DNA of 48,117 bases. Origin: an uncultured Alphaproteobacteria bacterium (GTDB lineage Bacteria; Pseudomonadota; Alphaproteobacteria; RF32; CAG-239). The notes under the pieces are model-generated. The model worked only from the letters and a program-made list of their open reading frames with translations. It was not told the DNA's origin and did no database searches. Position numbers and translations under genes: made by a program. The stretch spans positions 1-48,117 of the forward strand of contig CAJUAK010000014.1 of NCBI GenBank assembly GCA_910584385.1, written 5' to 3'. The first letter of the stretch is position 1. The number at the start of each line of letters is the position of its first letter. Shown here piece after piece: positions 32,201 through 40,289 of the stretch.

Positions 32201-33424
32201 TTCCGGACGCTCTTTTTCAACCATTCTCTTAGCCGCTTTAATTGTTGTGGCATGCCCGTAGAGTTCCAATTTGGCATAAACAAACGGCTTAAACAATTCC
32301 AGAGCCATTTTCTTAGGCAAGCCGCATTGGTGCAATTTAAGTTCCGGACCAACCGTAATAACCGAACGGCCGGAATAGTCGACACGTTTACCCAAAAGGT
32401 TTTGACGGAAACGGCCCTGCTTGCCTTTGAGCATATCAGACAAAGATTTCAGCGGACGCTTGTTGGTACCGGTAATGGCACGGGCACGGCGGCCGTTGTC
32501 AAACAAAGCGTCAACAGATTCCTGCAGCATGCGTTTTTCATTGCGGATAATAATATCCGGCGCATGCAATTCCATCAATCTCTTTAAGCGGTTGTTACGG
32601 TTAATAACGCGGCGGTACAAATCGTTCAAATCAGATGTTGCAAACCGGCCGCCGTCCAAAGGAACCAAAGGACGCAGCTCTGGCGGAATAACCGGCAGAA
32701 CAGTCAAAATCATCCATTCGGGCTTTGTGTTTGAATTAATGAAAGATTCAATAATCTTCAAACGCTTAACCAGCTTTTTGCGTTTTGCCTCGGAAGCATT
32801 GTCTTTCAATTCTTCTCGGATGGCTTTGCGTTCCGCTTCCAAATCAATAGAAGCCAAAATCTCGCGCAAAGCTTCAGCACCAATGCCGGCACGGAAAGCA
32901 TCTTCGCCGTATTCGTCAATAGCTTCCTGATATTGTTCTTCGGTCAGGAGTTCATTAACCCCGAGAGGAGTCAATCCCGGCTCGATAACAATATAGCTCT
33001 CAAAATACAGAACGCGTTCCAAAGCCTTCATCGGAATATCCGTTAAAATGGCAATGCGGCTCGGCAAAGATTTGAGGAACCAAATATGCGCAACAGGAGC
33101 AGCCAATTCAATATGCCCCATTCTCTCGCGGCGCACTTTAGACAACGTAACTTCCACACCGCACTTTTCGCAGACAACGCCGCGATATTTCATGCGTTTA
33201 TATTTGCCGCACAAGCATTCATAATCCTTTACAGGACCAAAAATGCGGGCGCAAAACAAACCGTCGCGTTCGGGCTTAAATGTACGGTAGTTGATTGTTT
33301 CCGGTTTCTTCACTTCACCATAAGACCATGAACGAATTTGTTCAGGAGATGAAATGGAGATTTTAATCTGGTCAAAAGATTCTCCAGAGACCTGCTGACC
33401 AAAATATTTCATAATATCATTCAT
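29255..33424 (-). CDS. rpoC: DNA-directed RNA polymerase subunit beta'
   Basis: RpoC is the catalytic clamp subunit of RNA polymerase. The N-terminal zinc ligands are Cys70, Cys72, Cys85 and Cys88 ([20 protein letters not shown]). The catalytic magnesium site is NADFDGDQM, with Asp461, Asp463 and Asp465. The second zinc site is built from [17 protein letters not shown] and nearby residues, and the trigger loop part [25 protein letters not shown] is intact. Length 1389 aa is normal for Alphaproteobacteria. It begins 20 bp after rpoB. An antisense frame of 985 codons (29630-32587) is a shadow of this gene. Confidence 0.99.
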   Translation of the reverse strand: [1389 protein letters not shown]

Positions 33425-33444
33425 ATTTCAAAAACTCCCTTTCC

Positions 33445-36400
33445 TTAAACTTCTTCGTTCAACAACTCAACATTCAGGCACAAAGACTTAATTTCTTTAA
33501 CCAAAACATTGAAGGATTCCGGAATTCCGGCTTCAAAGCCGTCATCACCGCGAACGATGGATTCATAAACCTTTGTACGGCCGTTGACGTCATCGGATTT
33601 AACAGTGAGCATTTCCTGCAATGTATAGGCTGCGCCGTATGCCTGCAGAGCCCAAACTTCCATTTCACCGAAACGTTGTCCGCCGAATTGAGCCTTACCG
33701 CCCAGAGGCTGCTGGGTAACCAGGCTGTACGGTCCGACAGAACGGGCGTGCATTTTTTCATCTACGATGTGGTGCAGTTTAATCATATAAATGATACCGA
33801 CAGTAACCTTACGGTCAAATTTCTCACCGGTGCGGCCGTCATACAAATCGATTTGTCCGGATGTCGGCAAACCGGCCATAGACAGCATTTGGTTAATGTC
33901 GTTGCCTGTGGCGCCGTCAAATACCGGCGTCGCCATCGGAACGCCTTTTTTCAGGTTTCCGACCATTTCCAGAAGCTCATCTTCTTTCAATGTGGCAACT
34001 TCTTTCTTATACTGTTTTTCACCATAGATTTCTTTTAACTTCTCATTGAGTTCTTTGAGAGTTTTTTCGCCTTTCTTATATTGGTCAACCATCTCGTTGA
34101 GCTGTTTTCCAAGTTCTTTAGCCGCCCAGCCTAAGTGGGTTTCAAGAATTTGTCCAACGTTCATACGGGAAGGAACGCCCAAGGGGTTCAACACGATATC
34201 AACCGGGGTGCCGTCTTCCATATAAGGCATATCCTGCAAAGGCAGAACGCGGGAAATCGTACCCTTGTTACCGTGGCGTCCGGCAATTTTATCGCCGGTT
34301 TGGATTTTACGCTTGGTCGCAATGAAAACTTTAACCATTTTCAAAACGCCGGGCAGCAAATCATCGCCGCGCTGAACTTTTTCAACCTTGTTTTCAAAAT
34401 GTTTCTGAACTTTTTCAATTCTGGCATCAAAAGCGGCGTTAAATTCTTCCACCTGAGCCATAATTTCTTCGTTCTTAACCACAATCTTGCGCCACTGCGA
34501 AGAAGGAATTCTGTCAAAGCTGGCATCATTCAAAACTTCTTTCTTGGCAATGCCCTTAGGAGCGTCAACAACTTCCTGTCCGGTCAGCATAGCCTTCAGG
34601 CGGGCTTCATAGTTTCTGCGGACAATGGCGATTTCATCATCGCGGTCTTTAGCCAGCTGGGAAATTTCTTCCTGCTCAATAGCCAAAGCACGTTCATCTT
34701 TTTCTACGCCGCGGCGGGAGAAGACATGAACATCGACGACAATACCTTCAATACCCGGTTGTACGCGGAGAGAAGTATCGCGAACATCGCTGGCTTTTTC
34801 GCCAAAGATGGCGCGCAGCAATTTTTCTTCCGGCGTAACCGGAGATTCGCCTTTTGGCGTAACCTTGCCGACCAAAATATCGCCGGCCTTGACTTCAGCC
34901 CCGATATAAACAATACCGGCTTCGTCAAGATTGCGCAGAGCTTCTTCGCCGACATTCGGAATATCGCGCGTGATTTCTTCCTGCCCGAGCTTCGTATCGC
35001 GTGCCATTACTTCAAATTCTTCAATGTGAAGGGAAGTAAAGACATCATCGCGGGAAACGCGTTCAGAAAGCAAAATAGCATCTTCGTAGTTCAAACCGTT
35101 CCAAGGCATAAAGGCAACAAGAACATTCTTACCCAAAGCCAATTCGCCCATATCCGTGCAAGGACCGTCCGCCATAATGTCGCCGGCATGAACTTCATCG
35201 CCGACCTTAACCAGCGGAACTTGGTTAATGCAGGTATTTTGGTTAGACCTGCGGAACTTTTGCAGCTTATAGATTTCCACGCCGGTATTAGCGGAATTCT
35301 GGTCATGAGACCGAACCACAATACGGTTAGCATCAACAGCGTCAACAATACCGTCATATTTGCAAACGACAGTTGCGCCGGAATCTTTTGCCACAGTACC
35401 TTCAACGCCTGTACCGACCAACGGGGCTTCCGAACGCAGCAAAGGCACACCTTGGCGCTGCATGTTTGCACCCATCAAAGCACGGTTCGCGTCATCGTTT
35501 TCCAAGAAAGGAATCAACGCCGTCGCTACGGAAACGAGCTGTTTCGGAGAAACGTCGATAAAGCTGATTTCTTCCGCATGGGAAAATTCGAACTCGCCGG
35601 CCTTGCGGCAAGCAATCAAATCATCTTCGAAACTGCCGTCTTCACGAACTTTCGCATTAGCTTCGGCAATTTTATATTTGCCTTCTTCATCGGCTGAAAG
35701 GTAAACAACCTCTTTTGTAACCTTGCCGTTAACAACCTTGCGGTACGGGCATTCAATAAAGCCGTATTTGTTAATGCGGGCATAGGTGGACAAAGAGTTA
35801 ATCAAACCGATGTTCGGACCTTCAGGCGTTTCAATCGGGCAGATACGTCCATAATGGGTCGGGTGCACGTCGCGGACTTCAAAGCCTGCACGGTCTCTGC
35901 TCAAACCGCCGGGGCCCAAAGCAGACAAACGGCGTTTATGGGTAATTTCAGACAACGGGTTGTTCTGATCCATAAATTGAGACAATTGTGAAGAACCGAA
36001 AAATTCGCGAATAACAGAAGCAATCGGCTTGGCATTAACCAAATCCTGCGGCTTAACGTTATTCAGGTTTTCAGAACTCATTCTTTCGCGGATGGCCCTT
36101 TCCATTCTGAGCAAGCCCATACGGTATTGGTTTTCCATCAATTCGCCGACAGAACGGACGCGGCGGTTGCCCAAGTGGTCAATATCGTCAACTTCGCCTT
36201 TGCCATCACGCAATTCGACCATTCTTTTGACAATGCGCAGAATATCGTCTTTGCGCAAAACCTTGTATGTATCCGGAGCTTCTTCAAAAGGAATGTCCAA
36301 AGCAACATTCATCTTAACGCGGCCAACGGAAGAAAGGTCATAGCGTTCATTATCAAAGAACAACTGGTTAAACAATTGGTCTGCCGTTTCATAGGTTGGC

Positions 36401-37617
36401 GGTTCGCCGGGGCGCATAACGCGGTAAATATCCAGCAAAGCCTCTTCCCTGCAGGAATTCTTGTCAATGGCAAGCGTATTGCGGATATAGGGGCCGACAT
36501 TAACGCCGTCAATAAACAAAGTGCGGATTTCGCCAATCTTTGCAGAAGTTAATTTTTCCAACAATTCTTCAGTAATTTCATCGCCGGCTTCCGCTAAAAT
36601 CTCGCCGGTTTTGGCAACAACGATATTGTTGGCCAAGAATTTTCCATAAAGTTTTTCTGTCGGAATCTTATAATATTCCAAACCGTCTTCAGCCATTTTC
36701 TGAGCCAGGCGCGGAGAAATCTTCTTGCCTGCTTCCAAAACGGTGTCTCCGGTTTTGGCGTTAACCAAATCAAAGTCAAACTTAACGCCTTTCATTCTTT
36801 CCGGAACAAATTTTGCCTTCCAGGCTTTTTTATCGGCAACAAATGTTTCCGTTTCATAGAAGTAATTTAAAATTTCTTCTTTATCCATACCCTTGATTTC
36901 AGCCGGGTCAATTTTTTTGCCTTGTTTTGCCAATTTTGCAATTTTCTCTTCGGTCTCTTTTGAATACAGAGAATAAAGCAAAGAAGTTACCGGCAATTTA
37001 CGGCGGCGGTCAATACGCGCATAAACCAAATCTTTGGCATCAAATTCGAAATCGAGCCAAGAACCGCGGTAAGGGATAATACGTGCAGAAAACAGATATT
37101 TACCGGAAGAAACGGTCTTGCCTTTGTCATGGTCAAAGAACACGCCCGGAGAACGGTGCATCTGGGAAACGACAACGCGTTCCGTACCATTGCAGATAAA
37201 TGTTCCCTTATCTGTCATCAGGGGAATATCGCCCATATAAACATCTTGTTCTTTAATATCGTGAATTGACTTTGCACCTGTGGCTTCATCCACATCCCAA
37301 ACGACCAAACGCAGCGTTGCCTTAATCGGCGCTGCAAAAGTCATATCCCGTTTAATGCATTCATCCACGTCATATTTCGGTTCTTCGAGTTCATATTTTA
37401 CAAATTCTAACTCGCCGTTACCGGAAAAATCTTTAATGGGGAAAATAGATTTAAAAACTTCTTCCAAGCCAAATTCGCAAGGTTCTGCGCCCTGAGCCTG
37501 GATAAAACTGTCATAAGATCCTTTTTGGATTTCGATTAAACTCGGCATATCAGACACAGCGTCAATTCTGCCGAAGTTCTTTCTTACACGTCTTTTGCTC
37601 GTATAAGATTCTTTCAT
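33445..37617 (-). CDS. rpoB: DNA-directed RNA polymerase subunit beta
   Basis: RpoB is the second-largest RNA polymerase subunit. The start is the ATG at 37617 (MKESYTSKRRVRKNFG) with AGGGA 10 nt upstream, giving 1390 aa; the open frame reaches 37671 but lacks conservation there. The rifampicin pocket (residues 539-573, FFGSSQLSQFMDQ, THKRRLSALGPGG) has Asp550, His560 and Ser565, the equivalents of E. coli Asp516, His526 and Ser531, all in the sensitive state. The C-terminal GGKAQFGGQRFGEMEVWALQ and RHGNKGT motifs are intact. Unlike the usual order, rpoB is cut off from rplL by 2.7 kb that includes opposite-strand genes, so it needs its own promoter. Confidence 0.99.
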   Translation of the reverse strand: MKESYTSKRRVRKNFGRIDAVSDMPSLIEIQKGSYDSFIQAQGAEPCEFGLEEVFKSIFPIKDFSGNGELEFVKYELEEPKYDVDECIKRDMTFAAPIKATLRLVVWDVDEATGAKSIHDIKEQDVYMGDIPLMTDKGTFICNGTERVVVSQMHRSPGVFFDHDKGKTVSSGKYLFSARIIPYRGSWLDFEFDAKDLVYARIDRRRKLPVTSLLYSLYSKETEEKIAKLAKQGKKIDPAEIKGMDKEEILNYFYETETFVADKKAWKAKFVPERMKGVKFDFDLVNAKTGDTVLEAGKKISPRLAQKMAEDGLEYYKIPTEKLYGKFLANNIVVAKTGEILAEAGDEITEELLEKLTSAKIGEIRTLFIDGVNVGPYIRNTLAIDKNSCREEALLDIYRVMRPGEPPTYETADQLFNQLFFDNERYDLSSVGRVKMNVALDIPFEEAPDTYKVLRKDDILRIVKRMVELRDGKGEVDDIDHLGNRRVRSVGELMENQYRMGLLRMERAIRERMSSENLNNVKPQDLVNAKPIASVIREFFGSSQLSQFMDQNNPLSEITHKRRLSALGPGGLSRDRAGFEVRDVHPTHYGRICPIETPEGPNIGLINSLSTYARINKYGFIECPYRKVVNGKVTKEVVYLSADEEGKYKIAEANAKVREDGSFEDDLIACRKAGEFEFSHAEEISFIDVSPKQLVSVATALIPFLENDDANRALMGANMQRQGVPLLRSEAPLVGTGVEGTVAKDSGATVVCKYDGIVDAVDANRIVVRSHDQNSANTGVEIYKLQKFRRSNQNTCINQVPLVKVGDEVHAGDIMADGPCTDMGELALGKNVLVAFMPWNGLNYEDAILLSERVSRDDVFTSLHIEEFEVMARDTKLGQEEITRDIPNVGEEALRNLDEAGIVYIGAEVKAGDILVGKVTPKGESPVTPEEKLLRAIFGEKASDVRDTSLRVQPGIEGIVVDVHVFSRRGVEKDERALAIEQEEISQLAKDRDDEIAIVRRNYEARLKAMLTGQEVVDAPKGIAKKEVLNDASFDRIPSSQWRKIVVKNEEIMAQVEEFNAAFDARIEKVQKHFENKVEKVQRGDDLLPGVLKMVKVFIATKRKIQTGDKIAGRHGNKGTISRVLPLQDMPYMEDGTPVDIVLNPLGVPSRMNVGQILETHLGWAAKELGKQLNEMVDQYKKGEKTLKELNEKLKEIYGEKQYKKEVATLKEDELLEMVGNLKKGVPMATPVFDGATGNDINQMLSMAGLPTSGQIDLYDGRTGEKFDRKVTVGIIYMIKLHHIVDEKMHARSVGPYSLVTQQPLGGKAQFGGQRFGEMEVWALQAYGAAYTLQEMLTVKSDDVNGRTKVYESIVRGDDGFEAGIPESFNVLVKEIKSLCLNVELLNEEV

Positions 37618-37951
37618 TTCGCTTTTATCCCTATAGTTTAGATTCTGCGACAATACCAGTGGAGACCACACCCGACCGCAGAAGATTGAAAAAACAATGA
37701 TTTAAAAAGAAAAAAATCGTGCCAAACCATAGAACCTTGCGTTCCCTCGGCATCGATTCGTAAAATAATTTTGTACAAAACTGGCTTTCTTCTACACCCA
37801 AGCGATTCATTTTGCAAGATATTTTTACAAAAAAAATCCTCTCCCAAAAGAAGCAAAAATTTTTTGATAACTGTGTAGAACATTACACTGTTTTAGAGAA
37901 GAAGCGCCGAAAAATCGACGCTTCTTTTACACATGAAAAATATAGTAAATA
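37618..37951 (-). other. rpoB upstream region, no clear gene
   Basis: This 334-bp space must hold the promoter and leader of rpoBC because the upstream gene on the same strand ends in a hairpin at about 37898-37926 (GAAGAAGCG/CGCTTCTTT). I see no consensus promoter by eye; TTGCAA and TTGTAC elements are present without good -10 partners. An 81-codon open frame (37638-37883) has no support. Confidence 0.4.
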
Positions 37952-38515
37952 CTAGAATGAATAACGTACACCTAGTGTCGCCTCTGTTATAGAATCTACA
38001 AAGTAATTGTCATCAAAAAAGGCATGTCTTATCATTCCTCTCATTGCCCAATTATCATTAAAATTATACTGAGCACCAGCCCCTAAACGAAAAGCATAAT
38101 CTGAATCTTGATAGTGTATTTCCACATCTTTATAACCAGCATCTGACTTTAAGTCTAGAGTATAATACCCAGCACCTGCCGAAGCAAATAGCTCCATATT
38201 TGTTGTTAGCGGGACATATCCAAAAGCATCTAAACCAACACTACTATATGAAAAATCCACTCCAGAATTTTCACTTGCTGTGGAACCAGTTGTTGAAAGT
38301 TCTAAGCCAAAATAGTCTCCAATCCTTGTACCGATATTAAGGCTAGCGATACCAAAGTTTTCATCGAAATAATTTTCTAAGCCTGTACTTTGATAAGAAG
38401 TATACTCAATATGTGAAGCTCCTGCATCTAAACCAATATAAGGTTTAAAGTCAGCAGCCTTAGATTGCAAGGAAAATAGGCAGGCAACTCCTGCCAAAAG
38501 TAAAGTTTTTCTCAT
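37952..38515 (-). CDS. Outer-membrane beta-barrel protein, 187 aa
   Basis: A small outer-membrane protein of the OmpA-like/opacity beta-barrel type. A signal peptide (residues 1-20, LQSKA|AD) is followed by alternating-residue strands: FKPYIGLDAGASHIEY, FGIASLNIGTRIGDYFGLELS, FGYVPLTTNMELFASAGAGYYT, YAFRLGAGAQYNFNDNWAMRG and TEATLGVRYSF. It ends in Phe, the usual barrel-assembly signal. About eight strands are predicted. The function is unknown, perhaps an adhesin or porin. The codon use looks AT-richer than the flanking ribosomal genes. Expression is likely controlled by the structured leader directly upstream. Confidence 0.88.
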   Translation of the reverse strand: MRKTLLLAGVACLFSLQSKAADFKPYIGLDAGASHIEYTSYQSTGLENYFDENFGIASLNIGTRIGDYFGLELSTTGSTASENSGVDFSYSSVGLDAFGYVPLTTNMELFASAGAGYYTLDLKSDAGYKDVEIHYQDSDYAFRLGAGAQYNFNDNWAMRGMIRHAFFDDNYFVDSITEATLGVRYSF

Positions 38516-38540
38516 TATAGAACATCCTTATTAAAAGTTA

Positions 38541-38742
38541 AACAAAACCCGCTCTTGAAAAGGCGGGCGGATGTTCGAAAACCGTATACATTTAGACGGC
38601 TCGGCTTATTTGGCTGAGCCTTATTCACCGACATCCGTCCATAAAAAGACATAAGAAGTCGGCACAATTATTTAAAGTCGTGTGCACACGACTAAATGTA
38701 TAAAGGGTTTTCGACGCCCTAGATGTGCTTTTACACACTCAA
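38541..38742 (-). ncRNA. Candidate structured leader RNA / riboswitch-like element upstream of the outer-membrane protein gene
   Basis: The minus-strand transcript from the promoter at 38749-38775 would fold into a junction closed by a long helix: GGGCG/CGCCC (38565-38569, 38715-38719), TCGAAAACC/GGTTTTCGA (38575-38583, 38706-38714) and TATACATTTAG/CTAAATGTATA (38585-38595, 38692-38702). Inside are a GGCTCGGC/GGCTGAGCC hairpin (38598-38620), CCGAC/GTCGG (38628-38632, 38658-38662) and the palindrome CGTGTGCACACG (38679-38690). A terminator hairpin (38548-38567, CCCGC/GCGGG plus CTT/AAG) with TTTTGTTT follows, 25 nt before the ribosome site of the gene at 38515. Its arm overlaps the closing helix at 38565-38567. 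Confidence 0.55.
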
Positions 38743-38748
38743 AATAAA

Positions 38749-38775
38749 ATTATAAGATAATTATTACTTTGTAAA
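38749..38775 (-). promoter_or_regulatory. Predicted promoter of the structured leader and outer-membrane protein gene
   Basis: On the minus strand TATAAT (38749-38754) with TTTACA (38770-38775) 15 bp upstream, or CTTTAC at 16 bp. Spacing is slightly short. A second TATAAT on the same strand lies near 38798-38804. Confidence 0.5.
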
Positions 38776-38809
38776 GATAAAAAATAAACACGTCTACAAT
38801 TATAACATA

Positions 38810-38852
38810 TTTCTAGTATATTTTTACACTTTTATCAAAAATATACTAGAAA
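38810..38852. repeat. Perfect 16-bp inverted repeat
   Basis: TTTCTAGTATATTTTT (38810-38825) and AAAAATATACTAGAAA (38837-38852) with an 11-nt loop. It lies between the outer-membrane protein promoter and the divergent gene at 38990, so it could be an operator or a transcript hairpin. The rest of 38853-38989 is AT-rich with nothing else I can support. Confidence 0.6.
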
Positions 38853-38989
38853 CTTACATATCGTTACTAAAAACTTTTAAGATTTAATTCATAGGCAGCT
38901 AACCATCGCGCCGCTGCAAGAACTTATTGACACCCCAATCTTTTATAAATATACTTCCCGCAGTTATTAACCATTAATTTTTTAAGCTT

Positions 38990-39514
38990 ATGAATATTAT
39001 TCTTACAATCGTCGCATTTCTTTGCGCGTTCCTGTGCGGCTTAGCGCTCAGCCTGAAAAAGAAAGAAAAAAATGCAAAAGAAAACATGCCGACTCTTGCA
39101 CTGTTTGCAGTCAATTTGGCGGCCGCTGTGCTTTTGGGCAGTGCAGAAACTGTAATCTCTTTCAGCGGAGAAACCCGAATTGTCATGGCAATTCTGGCTA
39201 TTCCCACAGCCATCCTTGCCGAAGCGCCTTTCTTTATTTTGGGTTACGGAGCCGGTGCGCCTAAAGAGGTTTTCATGTTTAATCCCGGTAAGGCTCTAAA
39301 CAAATATGTCAGTTTAGTGGCCAACATCGCATTATGGCTGTTCTTCTTTTTCATAGCTTTTACATGCTTAGAACTGGAAGAGCCTTCCATAATCCGGCGC
39401 TTGCTGTCAGCACTCTTTTGCACCGCAGCATTCGCGGCAGGGCCAATTATCGGGCTTTATGCGATTGTGGGTATGGTTGGCTTATTTAAGAAAATTGGCA
39501 AGCCCCAAGAATAA
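38990..39514 (+). CDS. Four-helix membrane protein, 174 aa (first of a tandem related pair)
   Basis: An inner-membrane protein of unknown function. Hydrophobic helices lie at about residues 2-21, 35-50, 64-86, 103-122 and 136-165, with a Lys-rich loop (SLKKKEKNAKEN) after the first. A loop with FILGYGAGAPKEVFMFNPGKAL precedes the helix VSLVANIALWLFFFF. The same order of features (Lys loop, YG...PK[EK]V[FY]xF, then a helix ending in LWL) occurs in the next gene, so the two look like diverged tandem duplicates. No strong Shine-Dalgarno is visible. A terminator follows, so each gene is probably expressed on its own. Confidence 0.7.
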   Translation: MNIILTIVAFLCAFLCGLALSLKKKEKNAKENMPTLALFAVNLAAAVLLGSAETVISFSGETRIVMAILAIPTAILAEAPFFILGYGAGAPKEVFMFNPGKALNKYVSLVANIALWLFFFFIAFTCLELEEPSIIRRLLSALFCTAAFAAGPIIGLYAIVGMVGLFKKIGKPQE

Positions 39515-39553
39515 ACAACCGCTGCCTAACACGCAATAATGCTTCAAAATTCT

Positions 39554-39588
39554 AAAAATCCCTTTCCTTTTATTGGAAAGGGATTTTT
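39554..39588 (+). terminator. Intrinsic terminator between the two related membrane-protein genes
   Basis: The stem AAAAATCCCTTTCC/GGAAAGGGATTTTT with a 7-nt loop and T run. Confidence 0.9.
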
Positions 39589-39671
39589 GCAAAATATTGA
39601 CAGAATCAAAAACTATATAAAATATCTTTTAATTAAAATTCTTATTGTATTCATTTTTAATATTTTATTAT

Positions 39672-40196
39672 ATGAACAGTATCGCAATCATTGCTTTTGC
39701 TTGTGCACTTGCTGCAGGCTTACTCGCTGCAATAATCAACAAAAAGGATATCAAAAGCAAAACAGTTAGCTGCCTGCAATGGTTAATGACCGTAACATCC
39801 GTTGTTTTATGCGGCATTGAGTTCTGGAAATATGCGGCAGAAATGGGCTTCTTAAAGTTCCTTATATCGCTAATCTCCCCATTCATCATCACATTTTTGT
39901 GTATGGCAATAGGCTATGGCTGCCTGTATCCAAAAAAAGTCTACCTGTTCGCCAGCCAGGATGATGATAAGCCCGGAGACCGTTTTTCAGGATATCTGGC
40001 TTCGATTTGCCTGTGGCTATCGCTTGCCGCAGGCATAACGCTGAGTTGGGTGGCAAGAGAAAATTCCGTAATGGAAACCTGCATAATGGGTATAGCGCGA
40101 GCCATTCCAATCTACGTTGCCTTAATACTCATTGCAATCTGCTGTTTCGCCATTCTCTACGCTTTCAGTAAAAAATTCAGAGAATGGGCCGACTAA
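39672..40196 (+). CDS. Four-helix membrane protein, 174 aa (second of a tandem related pair)
   Basis: An inner-membrane protein of unknown function, 174 aa from the ATG at 39672 (the frame opens at 39645 with a TTG, which is less likely). It shares the layout of the preceding gene: N-terminal helix (IAIIAFACALAAGLLAAII), Lys loop (NKKDIKSK), a helix with VVLCGIEFW, the YGCLYPKKVYLF loop, then ICLWLSLAAGITL and a last helix. Its equal length and the aligned YG/PK motif support duplication and divergence. It ends before a bidirectional terminator facing rplL. Both genes lie inside the normally unbroken rplL-rpoB interval. Confidence 0.7.
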   Translation: MNSIAIIAFACALAAGLLAAIINKKDIKSKTVSCLQWLMTVTSVVLCGIEFWKYAAEMGFLKFLISLISPFIITFLCMAIGYGCLYPKKVYLFASQDDDKPGDRFSGYLASICLWLSLAAGITLSWVARENSVMETCIMGIARAIPIYVALILIAICCFAILYAFSKKFREWAD

Positions 40197-40242
40197 AAAA
40201 TCCTTTTTTTAACCCTGGGATTTTCCATAAAATCCCAACAAC

Positions 40243-40270
40243 AAAAAAGCTCCCGAATTCGGGAGCTTTT
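40243..40270. terminator. Bidirectional terminator between rplL and the membrane-protein gene
   Basis: AAAAGCTCCCGAA/TTCGGGAGCTTTT, nearly a perfect palindrome flanked by A and T runs. A second hairpin (TGGGATTTT/AAAATCCCA, 40216-40237) lies beside it. On the minus strand it ends the rplJL transcript, which isolates rpoBC. Confidence 0.85.
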
Positions 40271-40289
40271 CGTTTTTCGAAAGAAAAAA

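Noticed and set aside
29630..32587. A 985-codon open frame on the plus strand opposite rpoC
   Set aside because: It is the exact antisense of a highly conserved gene, has no promoter or ribosome site, and its composition (Asn, Phe, Arg and Ile-rich) is that of a codon-bias shadow.
34135..35697. A 520-codon plus-strand frame opposite rpoB
   Set aside because: Same reason: a shadow of rpoB with no independent signals.
37638..37883. An 81-codon minus-strand ORF upstream of rpoB
   Set aside because: No ribosome site, odd composition, and the region is needed as the rpoBC promoter and leader.
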